Below are positions 1 through 4,268 of a DNA stretch of 5,910 bases, one piece after another. Position 1 is the first letter of the stretch. Every line of letters begins with the position of its first letter. Made by a program: the position numbers and the translations under genes. The DNA is from Xanthobacteraceae bacterium (GTDB lineage: Bacteria > Pseudomonadota > Alphaproteobacteria > Rhizobiales > Xanthobacteraceae): assembly GCA_030037185.1 (NCBI GenBank), contig JASHRR010000318.1, positions 1 through 5,910 of the forward strand, in the 5' to 3' direction. Below the pieces are notes generated by a model, which saw nothing but the letters and a program-made list of their open reading frames with translations, had not been told where the DNA came from and searched no databases.

Positions 1-76
1 TGGTAACGCGAGCATCAGTGAAACTGGCACGAGCGCCAGTTTTGAGACTGGAGATCTCTAGATTTTCGTCTGGCAT
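1..76 (-). CDS. Start of an unidentified gene cut by the left window edge
   Basis: Reading leftward from an ATG at 74-76, 25 codons stay open to the window edge, beginning MPDENLEISSLKTG. The segment is mixed polar and reads like an ordinary soluble N-terminus, with no signal peptide or membrane stretch. It starts 28 bp after the stop of the 68-residue gene upstream on the same strand, which suggests a two-gene operon. The ribosome binding site is weak: a GAGAG run about 10 nt before the ATG. I do not recognise the family. The alternative is that this is chance open sequence, since 25 codons is short evidence. The plus-strand ORF across it looks less protein-like. Confidence 0.35.
   Translation of the reverse strand, partial: MPDENLEISSLKTGARASFTDARVT
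21..42. repeat. 8-bp perfect inverted repeat, 6-nt spacer
   Basis: AAACTGGC at 21-28 and GCCAGTTT at 35-42 are exact reverse complements around ACGAGC. The repeat could fold as a small hairpin or serve as a dyad binding site. It lies inside the putative partial gene at the left edge, so it may only be coincidence of coding sequence. On the plus strand a short T run follows it (40-43), too short for a convincing terminator. One AAACTGGC half-site recurs alone at 431-438. Confidence 0.3.
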
Positions 77-104
77 TTTTGTTTGCTCTCTTTGTATCCG
101 ACAA

Positions 105-311
105 TCAGCGGTGATGCTGGTAACGGGCGATGAGTGCCTTCTTGGCTTTACGCTCTTGCTTTGCGGCGATCTCGCTGGCCATCTGGCGCGTCCAGTTCTC
201 GATCAGCTTGGTGCACGATAGGCCGTAGTGACGCGCGATTCTGTCCAGCCGTTTTTTGGTGCCGATTTCAAAGACGAACTGCGCGCGCTCTTTAGTCGCT
301 ATCGACGCCAT
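105..311 (-). CDS. Small basic protein, ribbon-helix-helix-like
   Basis: This is a 68-residue protein, MASIATKERAQ... to ...RYQHHR. A short beta-like stretch (QFVFEI, residues 11-16) is followed by a basic helix (KKRLDRIARHYG, about 19-30) and a second helix beginning LSCTKLIENW (about 31-50), then a lysine-rich tail. A strand plus two helices is the arrangement of ribbon-helix-helix DNA-binding proteins of the Arc/MetJ/CopG type, which act as dimers and are frequent in plasmid-control and antitoxin contexts. That is inference from pattern only; no family was recognised. The ATG at 309-311 has a GGAG at 322-325 with a 10-nt gap, rather long. Another ATG at 313-315, in a different frame, sits at the ideal distance but opens only 7 codons. 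The next gene on this strand starts 28 bp downstream at 76, so this may be the first gene of a short operon. Confidence 0.6.
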   Translation of the reverse strand: MASIATKERAQFVFEIGTKKRLDRIARHYGLSCTKLIENWTRQMASEIAAKQERKAKKALIARYQHHR

Positions 312-460
312 CCATGTGCTTCTCCCGAAACCGGGCTTGCCGCTCGGCGTCGGTCAGTGCTCGTTTTGCTTTGCTCGCCACAGTACACGATTCCCGATCC
401 GTTATGCTGGTCACGAAGGCAAGTCAACCAAAACTGGCTTGCCATAGGGTGTTCGCACCG

Positions 461-622
461 CTATTGGCAGGCCATGATGGACACTCCCAGCAATCGTCGC
501 GAGCTTCTCAGACGCACAGACGAGTCGAGATCGCGCTCGCTGAGCCGGTGTTCGATCCAGAGCGGCAGATCAGCCGCAAATTCTTCTGGTGCCCGAACGA
601 CTGTCGGTATGGAATGATTTCG
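461..622 (-). pseudogene. Coding-like remnant without start codon
   Basis: Between a TGA (623-625) and a TAG (461-463) on the minus strand lie 53 open codons with protein-like composition, containing VRAPEEFAADLPLWIEHRLS and ending RRLLGVSIMACQ. No ATG or GTG occurs early enough to make this an independent gene: the only ATG is four codons before the stop, and one GTG lies mid-frame. The acidic/aromatic pattern (EEFAADLPLWIEHRL) resembles a real helix-rich domain more than the Arg/Ser-rich plus-strand reading. I infer the tail end of a gene whose 5' part has been lost, or one broken by a frameshift. The family is not recognised, and chance open sequence in GC-rich DNA remains possible. Confidence 0.3.
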
Positions 623-624
623 TC

Positions 625-660
625 ACAGATGGCGAGAGCAAACTTGCTCCCGCCATCTGT
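625..660 (-). terminator. Long hairpin just after the decarboxylase stop
   Basis: ACAGATGGCG (625-634) pairs exactly with CGCCATCTGT (651-660). After one A-C mismatch, GAGCA (636-640) pairs with TGCTC (645-649) around the loop AACT. This gives a 15-bp stem with one mismatch, 17 nt after the decarboxylase stop codon. The position is right for a transcript 3' end. However, no T run follows on either strand, so it is not a textbook intrinsic terminator. It may instead protect the mRNA 3' end or act with Rho. Confidence 0.45.
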
Positions 661-677
661 GGTATTGCTCCAGGATA

Positions 678-2372
678 TTATGGGGTGTCGCCGTACATTG
701 CCTTCAGCCGGCCGTGCGCGTAGGCAAGAACCGGCGGCATATCCATTTTGCCACCGATGATCTCGATATATGCTCCGGTTTTGCTGGCACGCGCAGCCTT
801 CATCGCCTCGTCGAGCTCACCAAGGGTGGTCACGCGCGCCGTATACCAATCCGTGCATCCGAGCGCCTTCGGCAGTTGAGCGTAGTTCCAAGGCGCGAGA
901 TCGTTGTAGGTCCAGTTCGGGTTTTCTTCCAGCGACCGCTCGATGAGATAACCGCTGTTGTTGAGGACGAAGACAATAACGTTTACGCCGAACCGTCCCA
1001 TAGCGCCGATGTCGTTCGCCGTCAGCTGATGGGAGCCGTCGCCGGTGATTAGCACGGTCCGTCTGGCGGGATCAGCCATAGCAATACCGAACGCGGCGGG
1101 CGTCGCCCAACCGATCGATCCCCACAGAACCTGCGCCTCGACGCGCACGCCGTCGGGGAGGATCATTGGCGTAATGCCCGGACTTGTGCTGCCGGTTTCG
1201 AGGACGACGGTGTCGCCCGCCCGCAGGAATGCCGCGTAGCGCGGATAAAGCGCATCCATGGTGATCCTGTCCGACGGCTTTCCATTCACCGGCGCCAGAG
1301 CTTGCGGTGTCCCGCGGTAGGGCGTGGATGACGGCTTGAGCTTGGCCAGTTCCGCCAGCACGTCAACAAGCCGCACACCGGCAATGACATCGTCTCCGAT
1401 CCTGACGTCGTTGAGACCGACGGTAATAAAGCGGGAGAGGTCGAGCTCGGCGGAATAGGCCGCGGTGGTGATATCGTTCAAATTGACGCCGCCCAGATCG
1501 AGCACGAGATCGGCGCCTTCGACGATTTGCCGCGTTCTTGGATCTGACGCCGCGCCGGCGTACATGCCGGTAAACTGCGGATGACTCTCGTCGATCACGC
1601 ACTTTTCCATGAGCGTTGTGGCGAACGGACAACCGATTGCTTCGATCGCTTTTTGAGCCTGTTTCTGCAAGCCAAGGCGCAGGACAGTGAAGGCGGGAAG
1701 TGCGATCACGGACTTCGCCTTTTTGATGCGCTCGGCGATGACCGCCATCGCCTTTTTTAACGCCGCCTCGTTTGATCGAAGCTCGATCGGCTTGACATCA
1801 GCAAGCACCACTGGCGACAGCGCATGGTCCGAGGGCACGACGATATAGGCTGGCCGATTCTCGCGGCGCGCCTCGGCGATGAGGCGCTCCATTTCGACAA
1901 TACAATTCTCCGGGTTGATGACCGCATGACAGCTCGCGGCGGCCCCTGACACGTCGACGAAATTGCCGAACACACCGTCGCCAAGGGTGTGATGCGCAAC
2001 CTTATGCACGCGCTGATGCTGGTAGGAGGGCATACCGACGACGTGAAACACAAGTGATCGCTCGGCCTTCGCGCCCATCACGCCGTTCAAGGCCGACAGC
2101 TCACCGACGCCATAGGTCGTCGCCAGCATCGCCGCGCCGCGGACGCGCGCATAGCCGTCCGCGGCATAAGACGCGTTCAACTCGTTGGCGCAGCCGACCC
2201 ACTTCACCTTGGCACTGCTGTCGACCGCATCACAGATCGGAAACAAATAATCGCCGGCGACGCCAAAGCAGTGGCTGATGCCCTCCGCAGCTAGGCGCTC
2301 GACGATGTAATCGGCGACGCTAGCTGCCTTCACGGTTCCCGACGGCTCGGCTTGTCGGATTCGCTGGGTCAT
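678..2372 (-). CDS. ThDP-dependent 2-oxo acid decarboxylase (pyruvate/indolepyruvate decarboxylase family)
   Basis: This 564-residue protein is close to full family length (Zymomonas Pdc has 568). The family uses thiamine diphosphate and Mg2+ to decarboxylate 2-oxo acids to aldehydes and CO2 in the cytosol, as tetramers. Domain order is intact: N-terminal PYR domain (about 15-190), central domain (about 200-350) and C-terminal PP domain (about 375-540). Visible catalytic and cofactor residues: AGDY with Asp41, NEL with Glu64 (cofactor-activating Glu), the AHHTLGDG motif with His127/His128, GDG at 444-446 through NN at 471-472 (Mg-ThDP motif), and GYLIE with Glu478, matching Zymomonas Glu473. 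These set it apart from acetolactate synthase and pyruvate oxidase, which lack the HH pair. The substrate cannot be read from the sequence: pyruvate (ethanol fermentation), indolepyruvate (auxin synthesis), phenylpyruvate or branched-chain keto acids are all possible. The ATG has AAGGAGA 5 nt upstream. A FixJ-type regulator lies 519 bp upstream on the same strand, a candidate controller. Confidence 0.95.
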   Translation of the reverse strand: MTQRIRQAEPSGTVKAASVADYIVERLAAEGISHCFGVAGDYLFPICDAVDSSAKVKWVGCANELNASYAADGYARVRGAAMLATTYGVGELSALNGVMGAKAERSLVFHVVGMPSYQHQRVHKVAHHTLGDGVFGNFVDVSGAAASCHAVINPENCIVEMERLIAEARRENRPAYIVVPSDHALSPVVLADVKPIELRSNEAALKKAMAVIAERIKKAKSVIALPAFTVLRLGLQKQAQKAIEAIGCPFATTLMEKCVIDESHPQFTGMYAGAASDPRTRQIVEGADLVLDLGGVNLNDITTAAYSAELDLSRFITVGLNDVRIGDDVIAGVRLVDVLAELAKLKPSSTPYRGTPQALAPVNGKPSDRITMDALYPRYAAFLRAGDTVVLETGSTSPGITPMILPDGVRVEAQVLWGSIGWATPAAFGIAMADPARRTVLITGDGSHQLTANDIGAMGRFGVNVIVFVLNNSGYLIERSLEENPNWTYNDLAPWNYAQLPKALGCTDWYTARVTTLGELDEAMKAARASKTGAYIEIIGGKMDMPPVLAYAHGRLKAMYGDTP

Positions 2373-2377
2373 AACGG

Positions 2378-2384
2378 TCTCCTT
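2378..2384 (-). promoter_or_regulatory. Ribosome binding site of the decarboxylase
   Basis: The minus strand reads AAGGAGA, 5 nt before the ATG at 2370-2372, within a purine-rich run (AAAAAAGGAGA). It is a near-perfect Shine-Dalgarno at normal distance and fixes the decarboxylase start. It suggests efficient translation. Confidence 0.8.
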
Positions 2385-2412
2385 TTTTCACTTTGTGGAT
2401 CGTTGCTGCGGC

Positions 2413-2536
2413 TCATGCCCTGAGGCCGCATTCGGACAGGAACCAGACGCGCCGTTCGGCTTCGTCAATCCAGTTATCGAGCTGACGCCGGCTTCCTGCA
2501 GGTTTCGACCAATACGTCAGCCACCCGCTTACTCAT
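2413..2536 (-). pseudogene. Broken 5' end of a second ThDP enzyme (pyruvate oxidase/acetolactate synthase type)
   Basis: An ATG at 2534-2536 with GAGG at 2544-2547 (7-nt gap) opens MSKRVADVLVET and then runs into a TAA at 2474-2476 after 20 codons. Supplying one base near 2500/2501 turns the continuation into LQEAGVSS. The combined ADVLVETLQEAGV is the typical opening of the PYR domain of pyruvate oxidase/acetolactate synthase-type ThDP enzymes. The expected GDxxN-type continuation is absent. The third frame then reads LDNWIDEAERRVWFLSECG up to a TGA at 2413-2415, 40 nt before the intact decarboxylase; it looks coding but I do not recognise it. I infer a decayed, internally deleted gene whose translation start signals survive. 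Alternatives are a short leader ORF of the decarboxylase transcript, or a sequencing error plus a small real gene. Similarity is by memory of the family, not by alignment. Confidence 0.5.
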
Positions 2537-2767
2537 GGCCTGACCTCACATGCTGTTGGGCCTTGTAGTTAACAATATGCCAGTAGGGCGACACGCTGCC
2601 GCCAATCGACGATATCGTGACGAGACGTCGCCAAATTCCGATGAGATGCAATTTCGCAACTTAGAATTCGGCGATCTATTGGGCGCAGGTCGCGCGCGAT
2701 GCACTCAATGTTTCGCTGCGATGAACCTTGGCTTACGGCTTACACGCTCGCGCGGAAACGCAATCGC

Positions 2768-2790
2768 ACTCCCGAGCTAAGCCCGGGAGT
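2768..2790. repeat. 7-bp perfect inverted repeat (hairpin)
   Basis: ACTCCCG (2768-2774) and CGGGAGT (2784-2790) are exact reverse complements around a 9-nt loop. It lies about 100 bp after the stop of the FixJ-type regulator on the minus strand. It could be a weak terminator for that gene or part of a control region for the decarboxylase. No T run follows on the minus strand; on the plus strand only CGTTTCT follows. Confidence 0.35.
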
Positions 2791-2820
2791 CGTTTCTGGA
2801 GCTCTGTTGAAGGACGCACA

Positions 2821-2834
2821 GGCCGTTACCGGCC
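2821..2834. repeat. Short GC-rich hairpin after the regulator gene
   Basis: GGCCG (2821-2825) pairs with CGGCC (2830-2834) around TTAC. It sits 57 bp after the response-regulator stop on the minus strand. The stem is only 5 bp and has no T tract, so a terminator role is doubtful. Confidence 0.2.
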
Positions 2835-2891
2835 ACACGTATGACGCGCATGACTGACCTCGCGCACGCGGCTCCAAGAAAGGCGGTCGAG

Positions 2892-3536
2892 TCAGAATTG
2901 TTGTGGTTCGTCGCGTGCCAATTTGAGCTTGTCCGCCATTCGGCCGAGCTCGGGAAGCGACCGCACGTTCATCTTTCGCATCGCCCTACTGCGGTGAACC
3001 TTCACCGTAGCTTCAGCGATGCCCATATCGCCAGCTATCTGCTTGCTGAGGCGGCCTCGCACGACCTGAAGCATGATATCGCGTTCCCGAGGACTCAACG
3101 ACGCGAAGCGCTCTTTGAGAGCGGCCAAGGCCTTCTTATCGTCCCGCGAGGTACGATCGCGAGAGAGGCCGAGGTGAATGGCGTCGAGGAGTTCCTGATC
3201 ACGGAATGGCTTCGTAAGGAACTCAATGGCCCCACCCTTCATCGCTTGCACCGACATCGGGATGTCACCGTGCCCTGTGATGAAGATGATTGGGATTTCC
3301 CTGTTCGTCGCGGCGAGCTCGCGCTGAAGATCAAGCCCGCTCCGCCCCGGCAGCCTGACGTCGAGGACCAGGCAGGTGGGTCCATCGGGCGGATCGGATT
3401 TGAGAAAGTCGGAAATGGACGCAAATAGGCGAGCATCCAGGCCGAGGGATAGCAACAGACGCCCGACCGATGCGCGAAGGTCCGCATCGTCATCAATGAC
3501 CAAGACGGTAGCGTTTGCGTTGAGCATCTCTATCAC
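2892..3536 (-). CDS. FixJ/NarL-type response regulator
   Basis: This 214-residue, two-domain transcription factor fits the usual FixJ length. The receiver domain (about 9-125) has the acidic cluster Asp15-17, phosphoacceptor Asp59 in LVLDVRLPG, Thr87 in ITGHGD and Lys109 in LTKPF, so it should be phosphorylatable. The LuxR/FixJ-type helix-turn-helix (about 145-205) begins LSPRERDIM and carries the recognition-helix segment ATVKVHRSRAMRKM. Phosphorylation normally promotes dimerisation and promoter binding. The likely donor is the PAS kinase at 4120-5529, though the receiver-only gene lies between them. The start is uncertain: GTG at 3534-3536 or ATG three codons later at 3525-3527. Neither has a good Shine-Dalgarno, and an in-frame TGA lies just upstream, so no longer form is possible. 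It is transcribed toward the decarboxylase 519 bp away, a plausible but unproven target. Confidence 0.93.
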   Translation of the reverse strand: MIEMLNANATVLVIDDDADLRASVGRLLLSLGLDARLFASISDFLKSDPPDGPTCLVLDVRLPGRSGLDLQRELAATNREIPIIFITGHGDIPMSVQAMKGGAIEFLTKPFRDQELLDAIHLGLSRDRTSRDDKKALAALKERFASLSPRERDIMLQVVRGRLSKQIAGDMGIAEATVKVHRSRAMRKMNVRSLPELGRMADKLKLARDEPQQF

Positions 3537-3875
3537 GATTAAAGGTCAAGGAAAATGAGCCTTCGTCTCGATTCGCCGGCTCTAGCGTGAACGTGTGGTT
3601 TGTAGGCTAGGCTAGTCCCAGGCTGAGGGCATGAACAGCGCCATCTTGGGCCATAGGATAGTAGCATCATAGACAAAGGTTTACGCAGCGCGACGCTTCT
3701 CGGTGGAACTCCTGGCGCGCGGCTTACTTGATCCGGCGCTTGCATAAGCCAAAGTTTACGGGCCGCGGGCCTCGCACCGGCGTTATCTTTGCGCACGCTA
3801 TCGAATTCGTATGTGGACGCGACCACATTGTTGGGCGTCACCCGCATGGCGGTTTCAGCGAACTGCCGGAAGCCT
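3537..3875. other. Divergent control region between two response-regulator genes
   Basis: This 339-bp gap separates the minus-strand FixJ-type gene from the plus-strand receiver gene, so both promoters should lie here. Visible structure: a direct repeat CAAAGGTTTACG (3674-3685) and CAAAGTTTACG (3750-3760), differing by one base; a GGCTTA/TAAGCC dyad (3721-3726 and 3745-3750); and a short AGGCT tandem near 3607-3617. An 11-codon ORF at 3554 follows AAGGAAA but is too small to call. No textbook sigma-70 promoter is evident. Confidence 0.4.
3674..3760. repeat. Near-identical direct repeat in the divergent promoter region
   Basis: CAAAGGTTTACG at 3674-3685 and CAAAGTTTACG at 3750-3760 differ by one inserted G and lie 76 bp apart. 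The second copy touches the right arm of a GGCTTA/TAAGCC dyad. Placement between two regulator genes makes a regulator binding site possible. With only two copies of an 11-12 bp motif, chance is also possible. Confidence 0.3.
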
Positions 3876-4268
3876 ATGCCGAAAACATCATTGGTCTCGG
3901 TCGTTGAAGATGATCGGTACTTTCGCGACTCCATGAGAAGGCTCATGAGGTCGCTGGGGTACAACGTCGAGGCTTTCTCATCGGCCGCAAATTTCCTCGC
4001 ATCCTCTCGTCTCATCGAAACGAGTTGCTTGGTCGCTGACGTCCATATGCCTGCGATGACCGGCATCGAGCTATACAAACACCTGATCGAAGCAGGGCAC
4101 ACGATTCGGACAATTCTCGTTACTGCCTACCCCGACGACGGGGAACGCGCCCGCGCCCTGAACGACGGGGTCGTTTGTTACCTTCGCAAGCCGGTTGATG
4201 AGCAGCACCTGATACGGTGTCTTCGCTCGGCTCTCGAGTCAGCTGAGCCGGGCGAAAAGAATTCGTGA
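3876..4268 (+). CDS. Single-domain response regulator (receiver only)
   Basis: This 130-residue protein consists of one receiver domain and no output domain. Key residues are present: the acidic pair Asp12/Asp13 in VEDD, phosphoacceptor Asp55 in VADVHMPAMTG, Thr83 in LVTAYPDD and Lys105 in YLRKPVDE. It should therefore accept phosphate. Stand-alone receivers act as phosphorelay intermediates, phosphate sinks or protein-binding switches; which applies here cannot be read. I chose the ATG at 3876-3878 because MPKTSLVSVVEDD is where receiver homology normally begins and a GGAAG lies 3 nt before it. Starts at 3789 or 3846 would add up to 29 residues of no recognisable character. The last 48 codons and the stop lie antisense to the tail of the PAS kinase gene. 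It diverges from the FixJ-type gene, so it is not in an operon with either partner. Confidence 0.88.
   Translation: MPKTSLVSVVEDDRYFRDSMRRLMRSLGYNVEAFSSAANFLASSRLIETSCLVADVHMPAMTGIELYKHLIEAGHTIRTILVTAYPDDGERARALNDGVVCYLRKPVDEQHLIRCLRSALESAEPGEKNS

Larger units (their letters stand above)
312..677. other. Gene-poor gap with a decayed coding remnant and a hairpin
   Basis: This is 366 bp between the small ribbon-helix-helix-like gene and the end of the decarboxylase gene. No intact gene is convincing on either strand. The plus-strand ORFs across it (228-617 and 314-760) are Arg/Ser-rich and lack domain-like composition. It contains a start-less coding-like stretch at 461-622 (minus) and a long hairpin at 625-660. 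On the minus strand a TTGACT hexamer (422-427) could be a -35 element for the small gene, but no good -10 sits 16-18 nt downstream, so no promoter is called. Confidence 0.5.
2537..2891. other. Non-coding gap between response regulator and decarboxylase
   Basis: No convincing gene lies in these 355 bp. The plus-strand ORF 2550-2780 (76 codons) has no domain-like pattern and no ribosome binding site. The promoter for the minus-strand decarboxylase region should lie here or just downstream. I could not find a well-spaced -35/-10 pair, a -24/-12 sigma-54 site or a clear FixK/FNR dyad by eye. Two small hairpins are present, at 2768-2790 and 2821-2834. Confidence 0.5.

Noticed and set aside
24..40. 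TGGCAC near the left edge as a sigma-54 -24 element
   Set aside because: No GC-containing -12 element at the right spacing; the bases belong to the inverted repeat instead.
314..760. Plus-strand ORF of 148 codons in the gap left of the decarboxylase
   Set aside because: It crosses the hairpin and runs into the 3' end of the decarboxylase antisense, with Arg/Ser-rich composition and no motif.
2550..2780. Plus-strand ORF of 76 codons between decarboxylase and regulator
   Set aside because: No ribosome binding site, no domain pattern, and its end overlaps a hairpin; treated as chance.
2841..3428. Long plus-strand ORF (195 codons) antisense to the FixJ-type regulator
   Set aside because: It lies almost wholly within the regulator gene on the opposite strand, has no recognisable domain, and is explained by high-GC codon bias in the true frame.
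3727..3744. TTGATC in the divergent gap as a FixK/FNR half-site
   Set aside because: The second half (ATCAA) is absent at the required spacing, so no FixK-type dyad is supported.
3789..3875. N-terminal extension of the receiver protein by 29 residues
   Set aside because: Receiver homology begins at the later ATG, which has a nearby GGAAG; the extension has no recognisable pattern.
3539..4102. Minus-strand ORF of 187 codons across the divergent gap and the receiver gene
   Set aside because: Its composition is not domain-like, it runs antisense to the clear receiver domain, and it has no good ribosome binding site.
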